64,000 nucleotides of DNA. Source: Gemmatirosa kalamazoonensis (GTDB lineage Bacteria; Gemmatimonadota; Gemmatimonadetes; Gemmatimonadales; Gemmatimonadaceae). A program made the translations under genes and the position numbers. Position 1 is the stretch's first letter, and every line of letters starts with the position of its first letter. Location: positions 372,001 through 436,000 of the forward strand of contig NZ_CP007128.1 of NCBI RefSeq assembly GCF_000522985.1, read 5' to 3'. Positions 35,408-43,995 of this stretch are shown piece after piece. A model generated the notes under the pieces. The model was given only the letters and a program-made list of their open reading frames with translations, was not told the DNA's origin and did not search any database.

Positions 35408-36585
35408 CACCGAGCCGCAGCGCTCGCCCCGCCTAACGTGACCCTGATGGGCGACGCGATGCGCTGGGCCGCTGCGTCGAGGTACTTCCACCAGTCCTTC
35501 ACGTCGCGGAAGTCGCCGCTGTCGGTCCAGCCGGCGGCGACGTAGTTCGTGACCGGCACGCCGCTCCTCGCCTTCAGGATCGCGAGGTAGTGGTTCCCGG
35601 TCTCCTTCCAGTCGACGAGGCGATTCTTCTCGACGAGCACCGCGGCGCCGAGCTCCCCGTGGCCGCCGCTCTTCGGTACGACGGGCGCCCACGCGGTGAG
35701 CCAGGCGAGCGGCTGCGCCTTACTCTCGATGCCGACCGCCGCCGGCTGCTTGAACAGCCCCGTGGCGTACGTGATGTCGCTGCCGTCGGCGGAGCGGAGC
35801 GTGCTCTCCTGCTTGAACCAGTTCTGCCCCGCGTCCTGCGTGACGCGCTTCACCTCGGAGACGCGCTGGCCGGCGGCGTCGTACGGGTCGTAGCGCAGCT
35901 CGAAGATCGTGCGCAGCGGCCCGTTCGCGACGATCTTCCACGCCTTGAAGTTGTCGGCGCGGTACAGCGAGTCGCCGCGCCACACGCCGATGCCGCCGGC
36001 GCCGAGCGTCTCGCCGACATCGTAGAAGTCGGCGCCCTCGCCGGTGTCGACGTGATACGAGTCGTGTCCCTTGCCGTACCACTTCTCGACGATCGGCTCG
36101 CGCGTCTTCTTCACCCAGATGTCGATGCCGTTCGACGACATCGCCGACGACGTCTTCTTGAGCCCCTCGCCGTAGACGCGCCACGCGATGCGATCGCTCT
36201 CCCACGCGACGTCGTCGCGCGGGTCGTCGTGGCGGGCGAACGTCTTCACCTTCGGCTTCGCCGTCGGCGCCGCGGCCTCCACGGTGAAGTCCTTCGTCTC
36301 GTTCGGCCAGAACGTGCCCTGGAACAGCAGCTCGTCGGACGTGCCGTCGCCATCGTCGTCGACGACCTGGCTCGTGAGCTCGCGCCCAGCGGCGTCGAGC
36401 ACCCGTACGTGCTCGGGCGTCGCCGCCGCGAGGCGCTGGCGCACCGCGGACCACGGCACGGCGATCATCTCGTCGACGCGGGTGATGCCCAACGTGTTCT
36501 CGGCGCGGAGCGTGGCGCGCGGCGCCTGGGCCGCCAGCGGCGCGGCGACGGCGCAGGCGCCGAGCAGTGTGAGGTGACGGATCAT
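35407..36585 (-). CDS. DUF4861-family secreted protein
   Basis: 392 residues with a signal peptide (1-19, ending LAAQ). Core: ENTLGITRVDEMIAVPW, an Asp-rich DDDGDGTSDELLFQ, WRVYGEG, VEKWYGKGHDSYHVDTGEGADFYDVGETLGAGG and DWKETGNHYLAILKA, typical of DUF4861, a family regularly found in pectin and uronate loci but without a settled role. It looks like a beta-rich carbohydrate-active protein with several conserved His, Asp and Tyr. It starts 4 bp after kduI, so they are co-transcribed. It may act on unsaturated uronides or modified galacturonides in the periplasm. Confidence 0.8.
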   Translation of the reverse strand: MIRHLTLLGACAVAAPLAAQAPRATLRAENTLGITRVDEMIAVPWSAVRQRLAAATPEHVRVLDAAGRELTSQVVDDDGDGTSDELLFQGTFWPNETKDFTVEAAAPTAKPKVKTFARHDDPRDDVAWESDRIAWRVYGEGLKKTSSAMSSNGIDIWVKKTREPIVEKWYGKGHDSYHVDTGEGADFYDVGETLGAGGIGVWRGDSLYRADNFKAWKIVANGPLRTIFELRYDPYDAAGQRVSEVKRVTQDAGQNWFKQESTLRSADGSDITYATGLFKQPAAVGIESKAQPLAWLTAWAPVVPKSGGHGELGAAVLVEKNRLVDWKETGNHYLAILKARSGVPVTNYVAAGWTDSGDFRDVKDWWKYLDAAAQRIASPIRVTLGGASAAAR

Positions 36586-36589
36586 GAGC

Positions 36590-37414
36590 TCACCGCAGCG
36601 TGGAGATGTCGACGGGCTGCATGTCGGCGTAGTCCTGGTTCTCGCCGCCCATCGCCCAGCAGAACGAGTACGCGCTCGTGCCGCATCCCGCGTGCACGGA
36701 CCAGCCGGGCGACAGCGCGACCTCGCCGTCGCGCACCACGATCGTCCGCGTCTCCGACGGCTGGCCGAGCAGGTGGAGCACGATCGCGTCGTGCGGCAGG
36801 TCGAAGTACAGGTAGATCTCGGTGCGGCGGTGGTGCGTGTGCGCGGGCATCGTGTTCCACACGCTCCCCGGCTCCAGCGTCGTGACGCCCATGACGAGCT
36901 GCGCGCTGCGCGCGCCGGCGGTGTGGATGTAGCGCGCCACGCGACGCCGGTTCGCCGTCTCCAGCGCGCCGATGGTCGCTCCCTGCGCCTCGGACTGCGT
37001 CACCACCGTGGTCGGGTGCGACGCGTGCGCGGGATAGCTCACGAGATAGAAGCGCGCCGGGTCCTTCGCGTCCGCGCTCTCGAACGACACGTCGCGGCTC
37101 CCGCGCCCGACGTACAGCACGTCCTTGCGGCCTAACAGATGGCGCGTGCCGTCGACCGTGACGGTGCCCACGCCGCCGATGTTCAGCACGCCGAGCTCGC
37201 GCCGCTCCGTGAAGTACTCGGCCAGCAGGTCGGGGTGCGCCTCGAGCCTCAGGGGCGCGCCGGTCGGCACCGCGCCGCCGATGACGACGCGGTCGAGATC
37301 GACGATCTCGAGCCGGACCTCGCCGGGGCGGAAGATGTCGGAGACGAGGAAGCTCGCGCGGAGCTCCTCGGTGGTCATCCGCGACGTCGTCGCGGCGTTA
37401 GGCAGGTATCTCAT
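36590..37414 (-). CDS. kduI: 5-keto-4-deoxyuronate isomerase
   Basis: Converts 5-keto-4-deoxyuronate, formed spontaneously from unsaturated galacturonate, to 2,5-diketo-3-deoxygluconate in the cytoplasm. 274 residues, the normal length. The cupin Zn site is intact: His192, His194 and Glu199 in PAHTHHRRTEIYLY and His241 in GWSVHAGCGT. Upstream, kduD gives the next step. A hairpin separates kduI from kduD (37433-37648). The protein is MRYLPNAATT at the start, using one of the GCCTAAC heptamers. Confidence 0.94.
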   Translation of the reverse strand: MRYLPNAATTSRMTTEELRASFLVSDIFRPGEVRLEIVDLDRVVIGGAVPTGAPLRLEAHPDLLAEYFTERRELGVLNIGGVGTVTVDGTRHLLGRKDVLYVGRGSRDVSFESADAKDPARFYLVSYPAHASHPTTVVTQSEAQGATIGALETANRRRVARYIHTAGARSAQLVMGVTTLEPGSVWNTMPAHTHHRRTEIYLYFDLPHDAIVLHLLGQPSETRTIVVRDGEVALSPGWSVHAGCGTSAYSFCWAMGGENQDYADMQPVDISTLR

Positions 37415-37432
37415 GGGTGCGTTGTTTCGGGT

Positions 37433-37648
37433 CTCACACGGAGCCGCGGAGCACGCGGAGTACGGCTGAGGATCTCCTCAATTCTCGAGATTCGCTGAAT
37501 CGAGCCCCACGTCGTGGAGTCGTCCCGGGCGCGGTTCAGTGTCGCCGGGCACGACTCCACGGCCTCGGTTCGTCAATTCGAGGAATTCCGAGAATTCGAG
37601 GAATCGCTCGGCTTTGCGGTCTCCGCGTCCTCCGCGGCTCCGCGTGAG
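37433..37648. repeat. Large nested inverted repeat between kduD and kduI
   Basis: Outer arms at 37433-37451 and 37630-37648 (19 bp with one or two mismatches) belong to the GCGGAGCCGCGGAG family. Inside are AATTCTCGAGATTCGCTGAATCGA-type words at 37480-37505 matched by AATTCGAGGAATTCCGAGAATTCGAGG near 37575-37600, and CGTGGAGTCGT with ACGACTCCACG around 37513 and 37552. It has at least three stacked layers, the most elaborate in the window. Confidence 0.75.
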
Positions 37649-37660
37649 TCGTCGTTGTGC

Positions 37661-38434
37661 TCACCGGGCCATCCAGCCTCCGTCGACGACGAGCACGTGC
37701 CCGTTCACGTAGTCGCTCGCCCGCGAGGCGAGGAAGATCACCGCGCCGGCGAGGTCCTGCGGGTCGCCCCACCGCGCGGCGGGAATCCGCGCGCTGATCT
37801 CGGCGAAGCGCGTCTCGTCGGCACGCAGCCGCTCGGTGTTGTCGGTGGCGAAGTAGCCCGGCGCGATCGCGTTCACCTGCACGCCGAACCGCGCCCACTC
37901 GTTCGCCAGCGCCTTCGTCACGCCGGCCACCGCGTGCTTGCTCGCCGTGTAGCCGGGCACCGTGATGCCGCCGCTGAACGAGAGCAGCGACGCGACGTTG
38001 ACGATCTTCCCCGCGCCGCGCTCGATCATGCCGCGGCCGAGCCGCTGCGAGAGGAGGAACACCGCGTCGAGGTTCGTGCGCAGCACCGCGTCCCAGTCGG
38101 CGAGCGGATGGTCGACGGCCGGGTGGCGCCGGATCGTGCCGCCGTTGTTCACGAGGACGTCGATCCCCCCCGCGAGCCGCTCCGCGCGCTCGGCCATCGC
38201 GAGCACCGCGTCGCGGTCGGCGAGATCCGCGTCCACCTCCCACGCCGTACGGCCCATCGCGCGCACCGCTTCCGCGGTCTCCGCGGCGCCGCCGGGCTTC
38301 GAGCTCGCGCACACGACGTCGGCGCCGGCGCTCGCGAGCGCCTCCGCCATGCCGCGTCCGAGCCCGCGGCTCGCGCCGGTGACGAGCGCGCGCCGGCCCT
38401 CGAGCGAGAACAGCGATTCGAGCGATGCGTTCAC
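37661..38434 (-). CDS. kduD: 2-deoxy-D-gluconate 3-dehydrogenase / 2,5-diketo-3-deoxygluconate reductase
   Basis: Reduces 2,5-diketo-3-deoxygluconate to KDG. 257 residues, classical short-chain dehydrogenase: cofactor loop TGASRGLG (19-26), NNGG (96-99), Ser149, and the Tyr162-x3-Lys166 pair in GYTASKHA. The GTG start at 38434 overlaps the GH105 stop by 4 bp. The open frame continues far upstream, but that is antisense-free read-through of another frame of the GH105 gene. The kduI partner follows after a hairpin. Confidence 0.93.
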   Translation of the reverse strand: MNASLESLFSLEGRRALVTGASRGLGRGMAEALASAGADVVCASSKPGGAAETAEAVRAMGRTAWEVDADLADRDAVLAMAERAERLAGGIDVLVNNGGTIRRHPAVDHPLADWDAVLRTNLDAVFLLSQRLGRGMIERGAGKIVNVASLLSFSGGITVPGYTASKHAVAGVTKALANEWARFGVQVNAIAPGYFATDNTERLRADETRFAEISARIPAARWGDPQDLAGAVIFLASRASDYVNGHVLVVDGGWMAR

Positions 38435-39669
38435 TTGCCCAGCTCCAGCGCGGCGAGGATGAACGGGCCGACGCCCTTGTAGTCGTCGGTCACCACGGGC
38501 TCGCCGACGTAGTACTCGAACGTGCCGCTGCGGAACGAGCCGTCGGCGCGCGGCTGTCCGCCGAGCCCGGAGACGGCGACGATGTTCGTGAGCGACACGC
38601 TGCCGTCGGCGTTCTCGCGCACGAGGTTGCGCAGCAGCCCGTCGAGCCCGCGGCGCGCGACGTCGCGGTAACGCGTGTCGATGTAGCCGAGCCGCGCGGC
38701 CTTCGCGAGCGCGTAGACGAACATGCTCGACGCGCTCCCCTCGAGGTAGTTCCCGCGGCGGTTCGACTGATCGAGCACGTCCCACCAGAGCCCCGTCACC
38801 GGGTCCTGGACGCGCGCGACGCCTTCCGCCGCGTCGCGCAGCGTCTGCACGATCGCCGCACGGTCGGGGTGGCTCGCCGGCAGGTAGTCGAGCGTCTCGA
38901 CGACGCCGACCATGTACCAGCCCATCGCGCGCCCCCAGAAGCTCGGCGACAGCCCCGTCGCGCTGTCGGCCCACTTCTGCACGTGCGCCGCGTCCCAGCC
39001 GTGGTACATGAGGCTCGTGCGCGGGTCGCGCGTGTGGCGCGCGACGAGCAGGAACTGACGCGCGACGTCGTCGAACGCGGCGGGCTCGCCGTACTCCTTC
39101 GCGTACTGCGCGTAGAACGGCTCGCCCATGTACAGCCCGTCGAGCCACATCTGCTGCGGGTAGATCTGCTTGTGCCAGAACCCGCCCTCCGCGGTGCGCG
39201 GCTGCCGGCGCAGCTGCTCGCGCAGCAGGTCGGCGGCCTTGCGCCACCGCGGGTCGGTCGTGCGCTGCGCGAGGCCGAACAGCAGCCGTCCCTGCGACAC
39301 GGCGTCGATGTTGAACTCGTCCATCCTATAGCCGTCGATGGACCCGTCGGGCTTCACGAACCGCTCCATGTTGCGGCGCACGTAGCCGAGCATCGCCGTG
39401 TCGCGCCGTGCGAGGGCGACCTTCTCGATCGCGCCGAGGACGACGCCCGCCGTGTAGTCCCACCGGCGATGCGTCTGCGGGTTGCGCTTCATGACCGACT
39501 CGGCGAACCGCACCGACCAGGGCGTGGCCGTGACACGCGGCCGCCCGGACGAGTCGGGGATCGCGTACGGCCTGTTGCCAGGCTGCGGCGAGCCCTCCCC
39601 GAGCTGCTGCTGGGCCCCGGCCGTCGCGGCCGTAAGGGTGATCGCGGCGAGGAAACGAAGCATCGTCAT
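38431..39669 (-). CDS. Unsaturated rhamnogalacturonyl/galacturonyl hydrolase (GH105)
   Basis: Releases unsaturated uronic acid from the ends of lyase products. 412 residues with a signal peptide (1-19, ending AGAQ), so periplasmic or secreted. GH105 (YteR/RhiN type) features: an (alpha/alpha)6 toroid, WDYTAGVVLGAIEK, FWHKQIYPQQMWLDGLYMGEPFYAQYAKEYG with catalytic Asp177, and SFWGRAMGWYMVGVVETLDYLP. Near the end EYYVGEPVVTDDYKGVGPFILAALE is typical. The product feeds KduI/KduD encoded just downstream. The start at 39669 is the first of two near ATGs. Confidence 0.93.
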   Translation of the reverse strand: MTMLRFLAAITLTAATAGAQQQLGEGSPQPGNRPYAIPDSSGRPRVTATPWSVRFAESVMKRNPQTHRRWDYTAGVVLGAIEKVALARRDTAMLGYVRRNMERFVKPDGSIDGYRMDEFNIDAVSQGRLLFGLAQRTTDPRWRKAADLLREQLRRQPRTAEGGFWHKQIYPQQMWLDGLYMGEPFYAQYAKEYGEPAAFDDVARQFLLVARHTRDPRTSLMYHGWDAAHVQKWADSATGLSPSFWGRAMGWYMVGVVETLDYLPASHPDRAAIVQTLRDAAEGVARVQDPVTGLWWDVLDQSNRRGNYLEGSASSMFVYALAKAARLGYIDTRYRDVARRGLDGLLRNLVRENADGSVSLTNIVAVSGLGGQPRADGSFRSGTFEYYVGEPVVTDDYKGVGPFILAALELGK

Positions 39670-39682
39670 TGTGCTGTGTCGT

Positions 39683-39701
39683 CTCACGCGGAGACGCGGA
39701 G
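39683..39701. repeat. Single arm of the GCGGAGCCGCGGAG repeat family
   Basis: CTCACGCGGAGACGCGGAG lies between the GH28 stop and the GH105 start. No right arm is visible. It is either a remnant of a hairpin or a newly copied half. Confidence 0.5.
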
Positions 39702-41066
39702 TCATGAAAGGCCACTCAACAGCTGCCCGTTCACCCGCACGCGCTCGAGCTTGAGGTTCTCTACGTACTTCACCTCGTGCGGCACGTCGGCGCGCGTGAG
39801 CGTCACGTCGCGGAGCAGCAGGTCGCGCAGCGGGGCGTCGGGCACGCCGACGGCGCGGATGCCGGTCTTCGCGTGGTCGCACGTCACCCGCTCGAGCGAC
39901 ACGTCGCGCACGTCGGGCGGGAACTTGCCGCCGCGGTAGCCCTGATACGCCGTCGTGAAGTTGATGAAGCTCTCCGCCTCGCCGATCGTGACGTCGTGGA
40001 TGCGCACGCGCCGGATCGAGCCGCCGCGGTCGAGGTTCGTCTTGAAGTACGCGCCGGTGGCGCAGCTCTTCACCCGGCAGCCGTAGAGGTGCACGTCGCG
40101 CACGCCGCCGGACATCTCGCTGCCGATGCACAGCGCGGCCTTCAGCGACGTCATGTCGCAGTCGCGGAGCACGATGTTCGCCGCCGCCTGCCCCACGCGC
40201 CATCCGTCCTGGTCGCGCCCCGACTTCACCGCGATGCAGTCGTCACCGGTGTCGAACGTGCACCGCTCCACGAGCACGTCGACGCTCGACTCCGGGTCGA
40301 TGCCGTCGTTGTTCGGGTTGCGGCTCCGCACCGTCACGCCGCGCATCGTCACGTTCTGGCAGAGCAGCGGATGCACGCTCCAGAACGTCGCGTCGACGAT
40401 CGTGAAGCCGTCGAGCAGCACGTTGCGGCAGCCGAAGAGCTGCACCATGCCGGGGCGCAGCACGTGGCCGGGGCCGAACACGCGCTCGTGCACCGGCACC
40501 TGGTCGATCCCCATCTGCCGCAGCCGGTTCACGTCCGCGTCCTGCTTCGCGCGCCACGCCGCGAACCCCGCGGCGCCGTTGCCGTCGAGCGTGCCCGGGC
40601 CGGTGATCGCGACGTTCGTCGCCTCGTACGCGTAGACGAGCGGCGAGTAGTTGTAGCACTCGGTGCCCTCCCACCGCGTGAGCACCATCGGCAGGTAGTG
40701 CGCGGGGTCGGCGCTGAAGCGGATCGTCGCGCCGGCCTCGAGGTGCAGCTCGACGGCGCTCTTGAGGTGGATCGGCCCGTTCGACACCCAGCGCCCCGCG
40801 GGCACGATCACGCGTCCGCCGCCCGCGCGGTTGCACGCGTCGATCGCCTGCGCGAACGCGGGACGGCAGTCGGCGACGCCGTTCCCCACGGCGCCGTGAT
40901 CGGTGACGCGGAAGGCGCGCGACGGGAACGTCGGCGCCACGATGCGCCGCAGGATCGCCGCGACGGCCGGATCCTCCGGGGCCGCGCCGAGCAGCGCGCC
41001 CCGCGGCAGGGCGAGTCCGACGAGCGTCGCACCGCTCGCCGCGAGGAACTCCCGACGCGTCGGCAT
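39702..41066 (-). CDS. GH28-family protein lacking the conserved catalytic-region His
   Basis: 454 residues with a twin-Arg-like N-terminus (MPTRREFLAASGATLVGLAL). Beta-helix with NNDGIDP (252-258) and FDTGDDCIAVKSG (GDDC 274-277) intact, so the Asp residues of GH28 are there. The third motif reads SLKAALCIGSEMSGG (307-321) where relatives have GHGxxIGSE, so the usual His is missing. The Arg-Lys motif reads FKTN (341-344). It may be an exo-enzyme or rhamnogalacturonan-type GH28 with altered chemistry, or a binding protein. Its ATG overlaps the upstream GH28 stop by one base (TGATG). Confidence 0.87.
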   Translation of the reverse strand: MPTRREFLAASGATLVGLALPRGALLGAAPEDPAVAAILRRIVAPTFPSRAFRVTDHGAVGNGVADCRPAFAQAIDACNRAGGGRVIVPAGRWVSNGPIHLKSAVELHLEAGATIRFSADPAHYLPMVLTRWEGTECYNYSPLVYAYEATNVAITGPGTLDGNGAAGFAAWRAKQDADVNRLRQMGIDQVPVHERVFGPGHVLRPGMVQLFGCRNVLLDGFTIVDATFWSVHPLLCQNVTMRGVTVRSRNPNNDGIDPESSVDVLVERCTFDTGDDCIAVKSGRDQDGWRVGQAAANIVLRDCDMTSLKAALCIGSEMSGGVRDVHLYGCRVKSCATGAYFKTNLDRGGSIRRVRIHDVTIGEAESFINFTTAYQGYRGGKFPPDVRDVSLERVTCDHAKTGIRAVGVPDAPLRDLLLRDVTLTRADVPHEVKYVENLKLERVRVNGQLLSGLS

Positions 41067-42490
41067 CAGGCGGTGATCGGGCGGCCGTTCATCGTCACGT
41101 TCTGCAGCGCGAGTCCGCGCACGCCGTCGGTGACGTTCCCCTTCTCCACGCCGTCGAAGTGGCAGTCGAGGATGCGGACGTCGGCGATCTCGGAGCGCGG
41201 ATAGGCGCGCATGTAGAGCCCGTACTTGCTCTTCCTGCTCGTCACGTTCCGCATCTCGACGTCGCGCACCACGGGCTCGTAGGGGCCGTTCTGCCCCTCC
41301 TCGTAGTACAGGTCGACCGAGAGCACCGCGTCGGCCACCTGTCCCACGGTGACGTCGCGCATGTAGATGTGCTCCAGGATCCCGCCGCGCATCGCGTTGT
41401 TCTTGAAGCGGAGCGCGCGGTCGAGGTTCGGGCTGTCCATCGTGCACTTCTCCGCGAACACGTAGCGCACGTGGCCGGAGATCTCGGAGCCGATCGTCAC
41501 GCCGCCGTGGCCGTCCTTCATCCGGCAGCCGCGCACGATCACGTACTCCGTGGGCACGTGCAGGCGGCGCCCGTCGGCGTTGCGCCCCGACTTGATGGCG
41601 ATGCAGTCGTCGCCGGTGTCGAACTCGCAGTTCTCGATCAGCACGTCGCGGCACGAGTCGGGATCGCAGCCGTCGTTGTTCGGGCCGTGCGAGGCGATCT
41701 TCACGCCGCGCACGGTGACGTTCGTGCACAGCGTGGGATTGATCTCCCACATCGGCGACCGCACGATCGTCACGCCTTCGATGAGGACGTTGCGGCACCG
41801 GTACGGCTGGATGAAGTTCGGCCGCAGGTAGTCGCCCTCGCCGAACACGCGCTGCGCGACGGGCACGCCGCGCTCCGCCATCTCCACGAGCCGGTTGCGC
41901 GCCGGCACCTGCGACTGGCCGCTGCGGTTCGCGCCGCCCTTCCACCGCCACCAGTTCTCCTCGCCCGCCTGGCCGTCGAGCGTCCCCTCGCCGGTGACGG
42001 CGATGTTCTGCTGGTCGAGCGCGTAGATGAACGGCGAGTAGCCCATGAGCTCCGTGCTCTCGAAGCGCGTGAGCACCTGCGGCAGGTACGCCTTCGTGTC
42101 GGTCGTGAACAGTACCGTGGCGTCCTTCGTCACGTGCAGGTCCACGTTGCTCTTCAGGTGGATCGGCCCGGTGAGGAACCGTCCCGCCGGCACCATCACC
42201 CGGCCGCCACCCGCCCCGTTGCACGCGTCGATCGCGGCGCGGAACGCGGCGGTGCAGTCGGTGGCGCCGTCGCCCTTCGCGCCGTACTGCGTGACGTCGA
42301 ACATCCGCGCCGGGAACGTCGGCGGCTTGATGCGCGCGAGGATGTCGGGCACCAGGTCCCACCCCGTCTTCGACGCGCCGCCCGCGCCGAGCGTGCGGCA
42401 CGCCTCGAGCGACGGAGCGAGCGCCAGCGCGCCCGCGCCGGCGGCGAGCGTCTTCACGAACGTGCGGCGGGAGGGATTGGTGTTAGGCAT
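41066..42490 (-). CDS. Polygalacturonase-type GH28 with Tat-like signal
   Basis: Hydrolyses galacturonan. 474 residues. The N-terminus MPNTNPSRRTFVKTLAAGAG carries a twin Arg followed by a hydrophobic stretch and a Cys31, so Tat export, perhaps as lipoprotein. GH28 motifs: NNDGCDP (271-277), GDDC (293-296), DGHGGVTIGSE (326-336) and RFKN (361-364), all intact. It is a tandem paralogue of the GH28 gene at 39702, which lacks the His. The pair is probably co-translated. An inverted repeat separates it from the upstream PL10 gene. Confidence 0.92.
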   Translation of the reverse strand: MPNTNPSRRTFVKTLAAGAGALALAPSLEACRTLGAGGASKTGWDLVPDILARIKPPTFPARMFDVTQYGAKGDGATDCTAAFRAAIDACNGAGGGRVMVPAGRFLTGPIHLKSNVDLHVTKDATVLFTTDTKAYLPQVLTRFESTELMGYSPFIYALDQQNIAVTGEGTLDGQAGEENWWRWKGGANRSGQSQVPARNRLVEMAERGVPVAQRVFGEGDYLRPNFIQPYRCRNVLIEGVTIVRSPMWEINPTLCTNVTVRGVKIASHGPNNDGCDPDSCRDVLIENCEFDTGDDCIAIKSGRNADGRRLHVPTEYVIVRGCRMKDGHGGVTIGSEISGHVRYVFAEKCTMDSPNLDRALRFKNNAMRGGILEHIYMRDVTVGQVADAVLSVDLYYEEGQNGPYEPVVRDVEMRNVTSRKSKYGLYMRAYPRSEIADVRILDCHFDGVEKGNVTDGVRGLALQNVTMNGRPITA

Positions 42491-42514
42491 GTGTCATGGT
42501 GCTGTTCGTTTTGG

Positions 42515-42592
42515 CCGCAGCTTACGCAGCTTACGCAGATTCCTTCGCGGTGAATGAGTCAGGAGCTTCTGCGGAATCTGCGGAATCTGCGG
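42515..42592. repeat. Inverted repeat of CTTACGCAG / GGAATCTGC units
   Basis: The left arm holds CTTACGCAG twice followed by ATTCC (about 42515-42543). The right arm at 42573-42592 has GGAATCTGC twice. Pairing is imperfect, about 20 of 27 positions. It lies between PL10 and the Tat-signal GH28. Confidence 0.6.
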
Positions 42593-42606
42593 ACGAAGCA
42601 GTTCCC

Positions 42607-43872
42607 TCAGCGGGGATGGGCCTTCGCCCACGCGTCGTACTCCTGCAGCATCGTCGCGGGCTCCGTCGTGAACCAGCCGTATCCGCGCCGCCGATCGGTG
42701 AGCTTGTTCCAGTCGTAGAGCAGCACGCCGTCGCGGTTGCTGAAGATCGGGCGGTTCGTGCCGATCTCGTAGAGACGCGCCCAGAGCGGACCCGCTCCCG
42801 GACGCGCGCGCAGCTCGTAGCCCTCGTACACGGAGTCGCGCAGTGCCGTGCGCCGGTACCAGTCGGCGGCCGCGTGCACCGCTGCGACCACGCGCGCGCT
42901 CGGCGACGGCACGCTCATGAGATAGCGCACGATCGCCACGCTCTCCGAGCCCGTGAGCGACGTGAGCTCGTAGCTGCGCGCACTCGTCGGGGCGAGCGTG
43001 AGCGGGTCGTGCTGCTGTCCCCACACCGTGAGCGCGCCGCCGACGCGCACCTGCGTGTTCAGCATGCATGCGAGCCCGTTCGCGGCGCCCGTGCGCGCCC
43101 GCTCGCGCGTCGCCGCCGGCACGAACGGATAGCGTCCCTCGGCCGTCTCGCGCAGCAGGCGCGTCGCGTTCACGATCGCGCCGTCGTTGAACGTCGCGGC
43201 GTCGTGGTAGCTCCCCTCGAGCGGATAGTTCTGCGGCCAGCAGCCGTTCGGGTACTGCGCGTCGAGCAGCCAGTCGAGCCCGCGCAGGAACGCCGCGCGG
43301 TAGCGGGCGTCGGGGCGGGCACGGTCGGCGAGCGCGAGGAAGTGCAGCTCCTCCGTCGTGGAGCTGTTGTCGAGCGTGGAGATCCATCCCCACGTGTTCG
43401 TCTCCGCGAAGTAGCTCTCGCCGGGCGCGCGCGGATGCTGCGTGAAGTCGACGTGCTTCGACCAGCCGCCGTTCGGGGCCTGGTAGGTGAGGATGACGTC
43501 CGCCATGCGGCGCGCGCTGTCGGTCGCGAACCACGCCGGCGTCATCCACGGCTTCACGTCGAAGTCGTGCGTGTACGGCGCGCGCGTCATCGTGTCGCGT
43601 CCGACGCGGCGGAGCTCCGCCTGCATGGACGCCGTGTCGCGCGCGTGCACGGCGCGCGAGCGCGCGAGATACGCCATCCACGCCGCCGAGTCGCGCCGCG
43701 CGTAGCGTGCGATGCGGGCGGGCGTGAGGAGCGTGACGGTGTCGTGCGCCGGCCGGTACGACGGCAGCTGCCGGATCGAGTCCGTCGGGTTCCACCCCGG
43801 CGGATGCGCGGGCTGCGCGCTACTCGCCGGTGCGAGTACGGCGAGCCCGATCACGACCCAGCGGCGCGACAT
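42607..43872 (-). CDS. Pectate lyase (PL10), secreted
   Basis: Cleaves polygalacturonate by beta-elimination, giving unsaturated oligogalacturonates. 421 residues with a signal peptide (1-19). PL10 blocks: NGGWSKHVDFTQHP, TLDNSSTTEELHFLA, PNGCWPQNYPLEGSYHDAATFNDGAI, WGQQHDPLTLAPTSARSYELTSLTGSESVAIVRYLM and, near the end, RRRGYGWFTTEPA. Length and layout agree with the family's catalytic module alone. It follows exuT and precedes the GH28 pair, so lyase and hydrolases are made together. Confidence 0.93.
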   Translation of the reverse strand: MSRRWVVIGLAVLAPASSAQPAHPPGWNPTDSIRQLPSYRPAHDTVTLLTPARIARYARRDSAAWMAYLARSRAVHARDTASMQAELRRVGRDTMTRAPYTHDFDVKPWMTPAWFATDSARRMADVILTYQAPNGGWSKHVDFTQHPRAPGESYFAETNTWGWISTLDNSSTTEELHFLALADRARPDARYRAAFLRGLDWLLDAQYPNGCWPQNYPLEGSYHDAATFNDGAIVNATRLLRETAEGRYPFVPAATRERARTGAANGLACMLNTQVRVGGALTVWGQQHDPLTLAPTSARSYELTSLTGSESVAIVRYLMSVPSPSARVVAAVHAAADWYRRTALRDSVYEGYELRARPGAGPLWARLYEIGTNRPIFSNRDGVLLYDWNKLTDRRRGYGWFTTEPATMLQEYDAWAKAHPR

Positions 43873-43904
43873 TGATCGTTAGGCGAGCAAATGAACCTGA
43901 AATG

Positions 43905-43977
43905 GAACCGCAGAGGACGCAGAGCACGCAGAGGGGCTCGTTGCCCTCCCCTGCGTTCTCTGCGTCCTCTGCGGTTC
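43905..43977. repeat. Inverted repeat, ACCGCAGAGGACGC family
   Basis: Perfect 20-bp arms at 43905-43924 and 43958-43977. The same word (ACCGCAGAGGACGC) builds the outer arms of the hairpin at 56423-56603. It separates exuT from PL10. Confidence 0.8.
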
Positions 43978-43995
43978 AGAAGCCGAGCACCGTCG

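Noticed and set aside
38434-39247. Extension of the kduD frame upstream, suggesting a fused 528-residue protein
   Set aside because: The extra part is an out-of-frame reading of the GH105 gene; the GTG at 38434 in a GTGA overlap starts a normal KduD.
41067-42401. Extension of the GH28 frame upstream to give 899 codons
   Set aside because: The extra residues are an alternative frame of the second GH28 gene; the ATG at 41066 begins a proper export signal.
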